9,619 nucleotides of DNA, from NCBI GenBank assembly GCA_946478645.1, contig CAMLCW010000194.1, positions 1 to 9,619 on the forward strand, written 5' to 3'. Of the stretch, positions 1 through 6,720 are shown piece after piece. Under the pieces are notes generated by a model. It worked only from the letters and a program-made list of their open reading frames with translations. It made no database searches and had not been told where the DNA came from. Position 1 is the stretch's first letter. Each line of letters starts with the position of its first letter. A program made the translations under genes and the position numbers. This DNA comes from an uncultured Variovorax sp. (GTDB taxonomy: Bacteria > Pseudomonadota > Gammaproteobacteria > Burkholderiales > Burkholderiaceae).

Positions 1-31
1 CATCACGTGCAGAAGTCGACGTAACCGTGAT

Positions 32-59
32 TTGTTTGGGGCTTCTGTGCCTGTAACAT
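32..59 (+). promoter_or_regulatory. possible sigma-70 promoter for the DUF883/yqjE operon
   Basis: A TTGTTT at 32-37 (3 of 6 matches to the -35 consensus) is followed after 16 bp by TAACAT at 54-59 (4 of 6 matches to the -10 consensus). It sits about 70 bp before the first start codon in a stretch without a credible gene. The match is weak and only its position supports it, so it is a candidate rather than a call. Confidence 0.25.
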
Positions 60-64
60 GACGC

Positions 65-104
65 CACGCCATTTTGCTGGCGTGAGCCGCCGGCGCGTTG
101 CCGG
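65..104 (+). other. two small hairpins in the leader of the DUF883 gene
   Basis: CACGCCA (65-71) pairs with TGGCGTG (78-84) around a 6-nt loop. CCGGC (90-94) pairs with GCCGG (100-104) around a 5-nt loop. Both lie between the candidate promoter and the ribosome site, so they would be in the 5' untranslated RNA. Short GC-rich stems are frequent by chance in DNA of this composition, and I cannot assign a role. Confidence 0.3.
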
Positions 105-113
105 TGTCATCAC

Positions 114-118
114 GGAGG
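114..118 (+). promoter_or_regulatory. ribosome binding site of the DUF883 gene
   Basis: GGAGG lies 10 nt before the ATG at 129. It is a strong Shine-Dalgarno match and supports that start over the competing overlapping frames that open at 98 and 133. Confidence 0.75.
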
Positions 119-128
119 ACAGATTCCA

Positions 129-425
129 ATGAGTGCATCCAACAATATCGAAGCAGCAGCCGAAGACATCGCGAGCGACGTGCGCGGCGTACTGGCCAGC
201 AAGGACCTGGATTCGGTTCCCCACATCAAGGCGCTGCGCCAGCGCATCGATTCCAAGCTCGCGATCGCACGCGAACTCGCCGCAGAGAAAAGTAAGCTCG
301 CCGCCAAGAAGGCGCGCGACGCCGCAACGTCGGCCAACGCCTATGCCCACGACGAGCCCTGGCAGATCGCCGGCGCGGCGCTCGCCGTCGGCGTGTTGGT
401 GGGGCTGCTGCTTGGCCGTCGCTGA
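129..425 (+). CDS. DUF883 (ElaB/YqjD/CsbD-like) tail-anchored membrane protein
   Basis: A 98-residue protein with a charged, mostly helical N-terminal part (about residues 1-72, rich in Ala, Lys, Glu and Asp) and one C-terminal membrane segment. The tail, about residues 77-98, starts at the conserved HDEPW, contains glycines in zipper-like spacing (GAALAVGVLVGLLLG) and ends in RR. This is the layout of the DUF883/ElaB family; E. coli YqjD and ElaB are inner-membrane proteins that bind ribosomes in stationary phase. By family knowledge it should be anchored in the inner membrane with its helical domain in the cytoplasm. The start at 129 has a strong GGAGG. Only 3 bp separate it from the YqjE-like gene, the same order as yqjD-yqjE in E. 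coli, so the two are very likely co-transcribed. The family is clear; the cellular role in this organism is inferred. Confidence 0.9.
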   Translation: MSASNNIEAAAEDIASDVRGVLASKDLDSVPHIKALRQRIDSKLAIARELAAEKSKLAAKKARDAATSANAYAHDEPWQIAGAALAVGVLVGLLLGRR

Positions 426-428
426 CGC

Positions 429-1148
429 ATGAAGCTGTTGTCCCTCTTCGGACTGGATGCCCGTCTGCGGCGGCTGCGGATTGCCGCCGCCGAAGGCGCG
501 CTCGCGGCCGAGGACCGCATGCAGCTCCTGCGCATGGGGTGGGAGGACGAGAAGCGGCGCCTCAAGCTCGCGCTCGTGCTCGTGGTCGCAGTGGGCGGAC
601 TGACCACGGTGGCCGTGGCGCTGCTGTCGATGGCCGTGGTGGTTCATTTCTGGGACACGCCGCATCGCATGGCGGCTGCCTGGTGGGTTGCGGGGGCCTG
701 GGGCCTGCTCTGGCTGGCGGCCGTCCTCGGACTGTTGTCGTCGCTGCGCGGCGCCTCGAACAGCTTCGAGCCTGCGCGCCGTGAACTCGAGCGCGACTGG
801 GCCTGGATCCAGGACAGCTTCGGTTTCGGCAAGAGCGCCGAGCAGGACGACGAGGCGCCGCCGCCCCGGCGACCCGCCACGCGCGAAGAACTGCTCGCGC
901 GCATCGCGCACCAGCGCGAGCGCATCGCGACGGTCCAGGCGCCGCGTACCGATGCCTCCGCTGCGGCAGCGGCTGCGGCCAAGAAGCCGCCAGCCAACGA
1001 ATCGGCGACAGAAGCGGCGCTGCGCATCGCGCGGGAGCACCCGGTCGCCGTGGGGGCCGCTGCGGCCGTCGCGATGGTGGTGATCCGGCCCCGGCGCCTG
1101 CTGCGCTGGACCGCGTTCCTTGCGCCAGTGCTCTGGCGCATGCGCTAG
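429..1148 (+). CDS. YqjE-family (phage holin superfamily III-like) membrane protein with a YqjK-like C-terminal part
   Basis: A 239-residue protein. Residues 1-45 are a basic amphipathic stretch, followed by two membrane helices at about 46-73 and 83-106, the pattern of the YqjE/holin-like family. Residues 107-150 form a charged, proline-containing linker. Residues 150-172 (TREELLARIAHQRERI...) and 195-239 (EHPVAVGAAAAVAMVVIRPRR, then a Trp/Arg-rich end) resemble E. coli YqjK, with an alanine run of seven between them. YqjK is a separate gene after yqjE in E. coli, so this looks like a YqjE-YqjK fusion; that part is my comparison from memory. The gene begins 3 bp after the DUF883 stop without a clear ribosome site, which suggests translational coupling. 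It probably works with DUF883 at the inner membrane under stress. The holin label is a family name and lysis activity is not implied. Confidence 0.85.
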   Translation: MKLLSLFGLDARLRRLRIAAAEGALAAEDRMQLLRMGWEDEKRRLKLALVLVVAVGGLTTVAVALLSMAVVVHFWDTPHRMAAAWWVAGAWGLLWLAAVLGLLSSLRGASNSFEPARRELERDWAWIQDSFGFGKSAEQDDEAPPPRRPATREELLARIAHQRERIATVQAPRTDASAAAAAAAKKPPANESATEAALRIAREHPVAVGAAAAVAMVVIRPRRLLRWTAFLAPVLWRMR

Positions 1149-1168
1149 GAAGAAGAGCGCCCAAAGGC

Positions 1169-2245
1169 TCAGGCGGCGCTGCGACCTTGCAGCAGCGCCT
1201 GGGCCGTTTCCCGCACGAGCCCGGGGCCCCGGTAGATGAGCCCGGTGTAGATCTGCACCACGTCGGCACCCGCGGCCACCTTGGCCTTCGCATCGGCCGC
1301 GCTCAGGATGCCGCCCACCCCGATGATCGGAAAACCCGAACCCAGCGCCGCGCGCAGCTGCGCGACCACGCGGTTGCTGGCCTCGCGCACCGGCGCCCCC
1401 GAGAGTCCTCCCGCTTCCTCTGCATGCCGCAGGCCGGCCACGGCCTCGCGCGCCAGCGTGGTGTTGGTGGCGATCACGCCGTCCATGGCGTGGCGCCGCA
1501 GCGTGGCCGCAATGACGGCGACCTGCGCAGCGTCGAGGTCCGGTGCGATCTTGACGAACAGCGGCACGCGCCGTCCGCTCTGCAGGGCCAGAGCCTCGCG
1601 CCGCTCGGCGATGGCGCCCAGCAGCATATCGAGCGCCTCGTCGCTCTGCAGCGAGCGCAGGTTGGCGGTGTTGGGGCTCGAGATGTTGATCGTCACGTAG
1701 TCGGCGTGCGCGTACACGCCGTCGAGGCAGGCGAGATAGTCGTCGACCGCGCGTTCGATTGGGGTGCTCGCGTTCTTGCCGATGTTGAGCCCGAGCAGCA
1801 TCGGTGCGGCCCCGCTGGCGGCCTGCCGGCGGAAGCGCGCCTTCTGCACGTTGGCCAGGAAGGCCGCGAGCCCTTCGTTGTTGAAGCCGAGCCGGTTGAT
1901 CAGCGCGTCGCGCTGTGGCAGGCGGAACATGCGCGGCTTCGGATTGCCCGGCTGCGCCCTGGGCGTGACCGTGCCGACCTCGACGAAGCCGAAGCCCATG
2001 GCGGCGAAGGCGTCGATGCAGCGGGCGTTCTTGTCGAGCCCTGCGGCCAAGCCCACGCGATTGGGAAACCGGAGTCCGGCCAGCGTCACCGGATCGTCGA
2101 TGCGCGATGCCGCGTAGGCGCAGGCGAGCGGCGTGTTCTGGGTGCGGGCCAGTGCATCGAGCGTGAGTTCGTGGGCGTGCTCCGGGTCGAGGCCGAACAG
2201 GAAAGGCCGGGCCAGGCCGTAGAGCGAGGAAGGTAGCAGGGGCAT
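1169..2245 (-). CDS. pyrD: dihydroorotate dehydrogenase (quinone), class 2
   Basis: Oxidises dihydroorotate to orotate, the fourth step of pyrimidine synthesis, passing electrons via FMN to membrane quinone. The protein has 358 residues, slightly longer than E. coli PyrD (336). Residues 1-30 form the amphipathic N-terminal helix of class 2 enzymes ([14 protein letters not shown]). The FMN-site AAGLDKN is at 67-73, the class signature [20 protein letters not shown] at about 86-105, and INISSPNT at 186-193 carries the expected catalytic Ser190. VKIAPD, the phosphate-binding GVGGI at 309-313 and YTGLIYRG at 333-340 follow. The frame stays open upstream of 2245, but the family N-terminus begins at this ATG, and the extra upstream residues would overlap rpiA. 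It converges on yqjE with a 20-bp gap and diverges from rpiA. No strong ribosome site is visible. Confidence 0.97.
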   Translation of the reverse strand: MPLLPSSLYGLARPFLFGLDPEHAHELTLDALARTQNTPLACAYAASRIDDPVTLAGLRFPNRVGLAAGLDKNARCIDAFAAMGFGFVEVGTVTPRAQPGNPKPRMFRLPQRDALINRLGFNNEGLAAFLANVQKARFRRQAASGAAPMLLGLNIGKNASTPIERAVDDYLACLDGVYAHADYVTINISSPNTANLRSLQSDEALDMLLGAIAERREALALQSGRRVPLFVKIAPDLDAAQVAVIAATLRRHAMDGVIATNTTLAREAVAGLRHAEEAGGLSGAPVREASNRVVAQLRAALGSGFPIIGVGGILSAADAKAKVAAGADVVQIYTGLIYRGPGLVRETAQALLQGRSAA

Positions 2246-2271
2246 CGGATAATTCTCGACTTCAATGAGCC

Positions 2272-2276
2272 AAGGA
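2272..2276 (+). promoter_or_regulatory. ribosome binding site deciding the rpiA start
   Basis: AAGGA lies 9 nt before the ATG at 2286. The alternative in-frame ATG at 2265 has no Shine-Dalgarno-like sequence before it and would place the gene only 19 bp from the divergent pyrD start. This favours 2286. Confidence 0.55.
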
Positions 2277-2285
2277 TTCTCCGCG

Positions 2286-3011
2286 ATGACCGCACCCATT
2301 TCTCCCGCTGCGCCCGCTTCCGGCCCCGGCGGCTCCATCTCCCAGGACGAACTCAAGGCCCAGGTCGGCCGTGCCGCGCTCGCCTACGTGGCCAACGGCG
2401 AGATCGTCGGCGTGGGCACCGGCTCGACGGTGAACAAGTTCATCGACGCGCTGGCCACGATCAAGGACCAGATCAGGGGGGCGGTATCGAGCTCCGTCGC
2501 GTCGACCGAGCGGCTGCGTGCGCTGGGCATTCCGGTGTTCGACAGCAACGAGGTCGACGAACTCGGCGTCTACATCGACGGGGCCGACGAGATCGACCAC
2601 CGCGGCTTCATGGTGAAGGGCGGCGGCGCGGCGCTCACGCGCGAGAAGATCGTCGCGGCGCAGTCGCGGCGCTTCGTCTGTATTGCCGACGAATCCAAGC
2701 TCGTGGCCACGCTCGGCGCCTTCCCGCTGCCCGTGGAGGTGATCCCGATGGCGGCGCGGCGCGTGATGCGCCAGTTCGAGGCCATGGGCGGCGTCGCCCA
2801 GGTGCGCGAGAAGGACGGCCTGCCGCAGGTGACGGACAACGGCCAGCACATCGTCGACGTGACGGGCCTGCAGATCAGCGATCCGCTCGCGTTCGAATCG
2901 GAAGTGAGCCAGTGGCCCGGCGTGGTCACGGTGGGCGTGTTCGCGCACCAGAAGGCCCATGTGTGCCTGCTCGGGACGCCTTCGGGCGTCCGGACGATGC
3001 AGTTCGACTGA
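2286..3011 (+). CDS. rpiA: ribose-5-phosphate isomerase A
   Basis: Interconverts ribose 5-phosphate and ribulose 5-phosphate in the non-oxidative pentose phosphate pathway, in the cytoplasm, supplying ribose for nucleotides. The 241-residue product has all family motifs in order: phosphate-binding VGVGTGST at 41-48, DGADEID at 98-104 and [12 protein letters not shown] at 111-122. Asp98, Asp101, Lys111 and Glu120 correspond to the catalytic residues Asp81, Asp84, Lys94 and Glu103 of E. coli RpiA. About 17 Pro/Ala/Gly/Ser-rich residues precede the usual family start at SQDELK. No start codon closer to that point exists in frame, so the low-complexity extension appears real. The gene is divergent from pyrD across a 40-bp gap. 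GATAAT at 2248-2253 could be a -10 element, but no good -35 accompanies it. Confidence 0.96.
   Translation: MTAPISPAAPASGPGGSISQDELKAQVGRAALAYVANGEIVGVGTGSTVNKFIDALATIKDQIRGAVSSSVASTERLRALGIPVFDSNEVDELGVYIDGADEIDHRGFMVKGGGAALTREKIVAAQSRRFVCIADESKLVATLGAFPLPVEVIPMAARRVMRQFEAMGGVAQVREKDGLPQVTDNGQHIVDVTGLQISDPLAFESEVSQWPGVVTVGVFAHQKAHVCLLGTPSGVRTMQFD
2974..2991 (+). other. perfect 7-bp hairpin with UUCG tetraloop at the 3' end of rpiA
   Basis: GGACGCC (2974-2980) and GGCGTCC (2985-2991) are exact complements around TTCG, giving a C(UUCG)G loop, one of the most stable RNA tetraloops. It lies inside the coding sequence, ending about 17 nt before the rpiA stop codon. No T-run follows, so it is not a standard intrinsic terminator. 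It may protect the mRNA 3' end or assist termination, or arise from codon choice alone. Confidence 0.45.
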
Positions 3012-3014
3012 GTC

Positions 3015-3036
3015 GCGAGGCGCGGGCGCCGTTCGC
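3015..3036. terminator. possible hairpin between the convergent rpiA and glutaredoxin-like genes
   Basis: GCGAGGCG (3015-3022) can pair with CGCC (3027-3030) and TCGC (3033-3036) around a CGGG loop, with a two-base bulge at 3031-3032. It fills most of the 25-bp gap between two convergent stop codons, where a shared terminator would be expected. Neither side has a T-run, so function as a bidirectional terminator is only suggested by position and pairing. Confidence 0.35.
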
Positions 3037-3693
3037 TCAGAAACGGATGCCCGCAGGATTCTCGGGCGTCGGGCCGCTCGGCGGTGGTGCGGGCGGCAGC
3101 GGGGCCGGCGTGGGCTGCTGCTGTGCCGCGGGAGCTGGCGCGGTGCCGGGCGCGGGCTGCTGCGCAACCAGCGGCCGCGCCGCGGGCGGGCGGTAGCCCG
3201 CGGGCAGGCCGTTGCTCTTCGGGTAGCCCGCGGCATCGAGGTACTGCGACCATTCGGCGTCGGAGAAGCCTTTGATCTGCTGCGAACCGATGGTCAGCAG
3301 CGGCAGCGAGGCCTGGCTGCTCAGGCGCTGCAGAGCCTCGACGTCCTGGCGCGTCTTCACGGTGCGTTCCTCGAACGGAACGCCGCGCGTGAGGAGCAGT
3401 GATCGGGCTGCGCTGCAGGGTTCGCATTCCTCACCGCTGTAGAGCGTGACCGGATAGCGCTGCACCACGCGCCTGAGCTCATAGGGCAGGCCTGCACCTG
3501 CAGCGGGCGTGTCGGAGGCCTGCGAGGCGGCGGGCGCCGTGCTGGCGGTGGGCGCGCGGTCGGAGAAGGTGACCTTGCCGTTCTTGTCCACGTTGCGGTA
3601 GATCGGCTGGGCCATCGCGCCGGCGCCGGCCAGCAGCAGAAGGGCGAGGGCGCACAGGCGGGGCAAGGCGGTTTTCGGGTGGGTCGCAGGCAT
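3037..3693 (-). CDS. exported glutaredoxin-like protein with DUF4124 domain
   Basis: A 218-residue product if the ATG at 3693 is used; the GTG just before it, at 3696, is also possible, and residue numbers here count from that GTG. Residues 1-29 are a signal peptide (hydrophobic LCALALLLLAGAGA, cleavage after AMA), implying export to the periplasm. Residues 31-46 (PIYRNVDKNGKVTFSD) match the start of DUF4124. Residues 82-157 form a glutaredoxin/thioredoxin-like fold with a CEPC redox pair (Cys91, Cys94) and a probable cis-Pro at Pro132 (SLPLLTIG), then GFSDAEW. Residues 165-215 are a Pro/Ala/Gln-rich tail, probably disordered. Likely role: thiol-disulfide exchange on an envelope substrate; the partner is unknown, and a glutathione-dependent activity in the periplasm is not demonstrated. 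It starts about 30 bp after the prlC stop and is probably the last gene of the folD-prlC operon. Confidence 0.85.
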   Translation of the reverse strand: MPATHPKTALPRLCALALLLLAGAGAMAQPIYRNVDKNGKVTFSDRAPTASTAPAASQASDTPAAGAGLPYELRRVVQRYPVTLYSGEECEPCSAARSLLLTRGVPFEERTVKTRQDVEALQRLSSQASLPLLTIGSQQIKGFSDAEWSQYLDAAGYPKSNGLPAGYRPPAARPLVAQQPAPGTAPAPAAQQQPTPAPLPPAPPPSGPTPENPAGIRF

Positions 3694-3723
3694 CACCCGA
3701 GTATCTCAAGCTTCAGCTGCGCA

Positions 3724-5784
3724 TCAAGCGGGTTCGGCCTGCGCCATGCCCTGGTGTCGCAGCAGCGCCTCGAGCTGGGGCTCGCGGCCGCGGAAGGCCT
3801 TGAACGAATCCATGGCGCTGCGGCTGCCGCCGGCTTCGAGGATCGCTTCGCGGTAGCGGCGCCCGGTCTCGATGTCGGGCTGGCCATCGGCGCCCATGGT
3901 CTCCTCGAAGGCGGCATAGGCGTCGGCGCTCAGCACCTCGGCCCACTTGTAGCTGTAGTAGCCGGCCGCATAGCCGCCCGAGAAGATATGGCTGAAGGTG
4001 TTGGGCGTGCGGCTGAACGCGGGCGAGGGCATGACCGCGACTTCGGCGCGCACCGCGGCGAGCAGCGCGAGCACGCCGCCGGCCGGCGCGGCGCCTGCCT
4101 GGTATTCGGTGTGCAGCAGCATGTCGAAGAGCGAGAACTCGATCTGGCGCAGCGTCTGCAGCCCGCTCTGGAAGTTCTTGGCCGCGGTCATCTTGTCGAA
4201 CAGCGCGCGCGGCAGCGGCTCGCCGGTGTCGACGTGCGCCGTCATGTGCCGGAGCACGTCCCACTCCCAGCAGAAGTTCTCCATGAACTGGCTCGGCAGT
4301 TCCACCGCATCCCATTCGACGCCGCTGATGCCCGAGACGTCGCGCTCGTTCACCTGCGTGAGCATGTGATGCAGGCCATGGCCGAATTCATGGAACAGCG
4401 TGGTCACGTCGTCGTGCGTGAGCAGCGGCGGCTTGCCGTCGACGCCGCTGGCGAAGTTGCACACGAGCTGTGCCACCGGCGTCTGCAGTTCGCCGCTGTC
4501 GGGGCGCAGCCAGCGCGCACGCACGTCGTCCATCCAGGCGCCGCCGCGCTTGGCGGCGCGCGCCGAGGGGTCGAGGTAGAACTGCCCGACCTTGCGCGGG
4601 CCTTCGGGCGTCTGGCGCTCGATGCGGTAGAACTCGACGCTCGGATGCCAGGTGGGCGCACTGTCGCGGCGGATCGCCACTTCGAACAGCGTCTCGACGA
4701 TCTTGAACAGGCCGGCCATCACCTTCGGCGCCGGGAAGTACTGCTTGACCTCCTGCTCGCTGAAGGCATAGCGCGCTTCCTTGAGCTTCTCGCCGATGTA
4801 GGTCCAGTCCCAGGGTTGCGGATCGGCGATGCCGAGTTGCTCCGACGCGAAGACGCGCAGGTCGGCCAGGTCGCGCTCGCCATAGGGCCTGGCCTTGGCT
4901 GCCAGGTCGCGCAGGAACTTGATGACCTGCTCCGGCGAATCGGCCATCTTCGGCACGACCGAGAGCTCGCCGAAGTTGCGGTAGCCGAGGAGGCGTGCTT
5001 CTTCCTCGCGCAGCAGGAGGATCTCGCTGATGAGCGCGGTGTTGTCGAAGGCCGGGTCGCCGAGTTCGCTCGCGCGCGTGACGTAGGCGCGGTAGAGCGT
5101 CTCGCGCAGCGCACTGCTCTTGGCGAACTGCATCACCGGCAGGTAGCAGGGCATCTTGAGCGTGAGCTTGTGGCCGTCCTTGCCTTCGGACTCGGCGGCT
5201 GCACGGGCCGCGCTCACCACGTCTTCGGGCACGCCTTCGAGCTCGCCGAGCTTGGCGTAGTAGGCGAAGGCATCGGTCGCGTCGAGCGCGTTCTCGCTGA
5301 ACTTCTGGCTCAGCTCGGCCTGGCGCTCCTGGATCTCGGCGAAACGCTTCTTGGCTTCGCCCTGCAGCTCGGCGCCGCCGAGCACGAAATTGCGCACCGC
5401 GTTGCGATGGGCCTGGCGCTGCTCGGGGTTGAGCGTCGCGGGGTCGATCGCCTTGTACTTGGCATAGAGGCGTTCGTCGGACCCCAGCCGGGTCCAGAAC
5501 GCGGTGACGCGCGGCATCGCCTCGTTGTAGGCGGCGCGCAGCTCGGGCGTGTCGGCCACGGCATTGAGGTGGCCCACGGCGCCCCAGGCGCGGCTGAAGC
5601 GTTCGGACGCCACATCGAGCACACGCGAGATGGCGTTCCAGTCGGCCGGGAAATCGGCGGTGGTGACCGTCTGCAGCGCGCTTTCGGCGTCGGCCAGCAG
5701 CGTGTCGACGGCGGGCGCGACATGCTCGGGGCGGATGCGGTCGAACAGCGGCAGGTCGGTGAAGTCGAGAAGCGGATTCGTCAT
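3724..5784 (-). CDS. prlC: oligopeptidase A, M3 family zinc metallopeptidase
   Basis: Cytoplasmic zinc endopeptidase that degrades short peptides, including cleaved signal peptides. The product has 686 residues, close to the 680 of E. coli PrlC/OpdA. The zinc site is HEFGH at 465-469 (His465, His469, catalytic Glu466), with the third ligand Glu495 in WDAVELPSQFMENFCWEWD, 30 residues after His465 as in the E. coli enzyme. The conserved substrate-side stretch SGGYAAGYYSYKWAEVL is present near the C-terminus. The N-terminal two thirds are helical, as in the family, and there is no signal peptide. The start at 5784 (MTNPLLDF) matches the family; an ATG 36 bp upstream would overlap the folD stop. 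Only 7 bp separate it from folD, with a weak TAAGA as ribosome site, so translation is probably coupled. Confidence 0.96.
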   Translation of the reverse strand: MTNPLLDFTDLPLFDRIRPEHVAPAVDTLLADAESALQTVTTADFPADWNAISRVLDVASERFSRAWGAVGHLNAVADTPELRAAYNEAMPRVTAFWTRLGSDERLYAKYKAIDPATLNPEQRQAHRNAVRNFVLGGAELQGEAKKRFAEIQERQAELSQKFSENALDATDAFAYYAKLGELEGVPEDVVSAARAAAESEGKDGHKLTLKMPCYLPVMQFAKSSALRETLYRAYVTRASELGDPAFDNTALISEILLLREEEARLLGYRNFGELSVVPKMADSPEQVIKFLRDLAAKARPYGERDLADLRVFASEQLGIADPQPWDWTYIGEKLKEARYAFSEQEVKQYFPAPKVMAGLFKIVETLFEVAIRRDSAPTWHPSVEFYRIERQTPEGPRKVGQFYLDPSARAAKRGGAWMDDVRARWLRPDSGELQTPVAQLVCNFASGVDGKPPLLTHDDVTTLFHEFGHGLHHMLTQVNERDVSGISGVEWDAVELPSQFMENFCWEWDVLRHMTAHVDTGEPLPRALFDKMTAAKNFQSGLQTLRQIEFSLFDMLLHTEYQAGAAPAGGVLALLAAVRAEVAVMPSPAFSRTPNTFSHIFSGGYAAGYYSYKWAEVLSADAYAAFEETMGADGQPDIETGRRYREAILEAGGSRSAMDSFKAFRGREPQLEALLRHQGMAQAEPA

Positions 5785-5791
5785 GTGGTTC

Positions 5792-6643
5792 TTACTTTGC
5801 GGCGCGTTCGGCGGCTTCAAGGGTGTTGGCGAGCAGCATCGCGCGCGTCATCGGGCCGACGCCGCCGGGCACGGGCGTGATCCAGCCGGCCACTTCCTTC
5901 ACGCCGTCGAAATCGACGTCGCCGCAGAGCTTGCCGTCTTCCTTGCGGTTCATGCCGACGTCGATCACGACGGCGCCGGGCTTCACCATGTCGGCCGTCA
6001 GCAGGTTGCGCTTGCCCACGGCAGCGACGATCACGTCGGCCTGCCGCGTGATGGCGCCGAGGTCTTGCGTGGCGCTGTGGCAGATGGTCACGGTGGCGCT
6101 CTTCGCGAGCAGCATCATGGCCATCGGCTTGCCGACGATGTTGCTGCGGCCGATCACCACGGCGTGCTTGCCGCGTAGGTCGAAGCCGATCGATTCGAGC
6201 ATCTTCATGCAGCCGTAGGGCGTGCAGGGCCAGAAGCCCGGTGCGCCGGTCATGAGTGCCCCGGCGCTTGCGACATGGAAGCCGTCGACGTCCTTGGCGG
6301 GCGAGATCGTCTCGATGACTTTCTGGCTGTCCATGTGCTTGGGAAGCGGCAGCTGCACGAGGATGCCGTGCACCGTGGGATCGTCGTTGAGGGCTCGGAT
6401 GCGAGCCAGCAGGTCGGCTTCGCTCATGTCGGCGGGGTAGGTCTCGAGCGTGGCCGCGAGGCCGGTCTGCATGCTGTCGTTGACCTTGTGCTTGGTGTAG
6501 ACCTGGCTCGCCGGGTCTTCGCCCACGAGGATGATGGAGAGGGCCGGGTTCACGCCCCGGGCCTTGAGCGCGGCGGTGCGGCCGGCGACTTCGGCGCGAA
6601 TGGTTTGGGCGAGGGCGTTGCCGTCGATCAGTTGGGCGGTCAT
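5792..6643 (-). CDS. folD: bifunctional methylenetetrahydrofolate dehydrogenase / methenyltetrahydrofolate cyclohydrolase
   Basis: Converts 5,10-methylene-THF to methenyl-THF (NADP-linked) and then to 10-formyl-THF, feeding purine synthesis and initiator Met-tRNA formylation; cytosolic. The 283-residue length is typical. The catalytic-domain motif [11 protein letters not shown] places the active Lys at about 53 (Tyr49-x3-Lys53). QLPLPKHMD lies at about 97-105, KDVDGFH at 117-123, the Rossmann motif [11 protein letters not shown] at 163-173, and [15 protein letters not shown] at 256-270. The frame stays open upstream into the regulator region, but the family start MTAQLIDG fixes the ATG at 6643. 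The ribosome site is weak (TTGGAAAA, rather distant). A terminator-like hairpin ends 20 bp before the start. It is the first gene of a probable folD-prlC-glutaredoxin operon. Confidence 0.97.
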   Translation of the reverse strand: MTAQLIDGNALAQTIRAEVAGRTAALKARGVNPALSIILVGEDPASQVYTKHKVNDSMQTGLAATLETYPADMSEADLLARIRALNDDPTVHGILVQLPLPKHMDSQKVIETISPAKDVDGFHVASAGALMTGAPGFWPCTPYGCMKMLESIGFDLRGKHAVVIGRSNIVGKPMAMMLLAKSATVTICHSATQDLGAITRQADVIVAAVGKRNLLTADMVKPGAVVIDVGMNRKEDGKLCGDVDFDGVKEVAGWITPVPGGVGPMTRAMLLANTLEAAERAAK

Positions 6644-6663
6644 CGGTTTTCGATTTTCCAAGT

Positions 6664-6687
6664 AAAAACGCCCGCTTGCGCAGGCGT
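6664..6687 (-). terminator. intrinsic terminator after the response regulator, before folD
   Basis: Read on the minus strand, ACGCCTGC (6687-6680) pairs with GCGGGCGT (6675-6668), including one G-U pair, around a GCAA (GNRA) loop, and runs directly into five Ts (6668-6664, sharing one base with the stem). This is the classic rho-independent form. It lies 33 nt after the regulator stop and 20 nt before the folD ATG. It should end the kinase-regulator transcript. Because no promoter can fit between it and folD, it would also lie in the folD leader or act as a partial attenuator. Confidence 0.7.
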
Positions 6688-6701
6688 GGGGATCATTGAT
6701 G

Positions 6702-6718
6702 GCTATGGACGGGATAGC
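6702..6718 (-). repeat. small GCTAT/ATAGC inverted repeat next to the terminator
   Basis: GCTAT (6702-6706) and ATAGC (6714-6718) are exact complements around a 7-nt loop, just after the regulator stop codon and upstream of the terminator hairpin. From memory, Comamonadaceae genomes carry many intergenic copies of a module made of an AGCTAT/ATAGC-like palindrome followed by a GC-rich hairpin and a T-run. This could be a degenerate copy, but nothing in the window confirms it because no second copy is present. Confidence 0.35.
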
Positions 6719-6720
6719 TT

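Noticed and set aside
3..1040. A 345-residue open frame on the minus strand opposite DUF883 and yqjE.
   Set aside because: It is rich in Arg, Gly, Gln and His as expected for antisense high-GC DNA. It spans two well-supported genes and has no domain or ribosome site I can support.
429..1148. Prophage remnant, from the 'holin' family name of the YqjE-like protein.
   Set aside because: No endolysin, structural or integrase genes are nearby. Pairing with DUF883 matches the chromosomal yqjD-yqjE operon.
1156..1180. AGCGCC/GGCGCT inverted repeat across the yqjE-pyrD convergent junction.
   Set aside because: A six-base stem with a 13-nt loop and no T-run is easily found by chance in DNA this rich in GC, so I do not call it a terminator.
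3679..5880. A 733-residue open frame on the plus strand opposite prlC.
   Set aside because: It is antisense to a complete, motif-verified prlC. High GC at third codon positions removes stop codons from one antisense frame. The translation is low in complexity, has no recognisable domain, and runs across the gene boundaries at both ends.
6664..6682. Sequence before folD loosely resembling a PurR box (CGCAAgCGggCGTTTT on the minus strand).
   Set aside because: Key positions of the palindrome are missing, the enterobacterial PurR is not expected in this group, and the terminator hairpin explains the sequence better.
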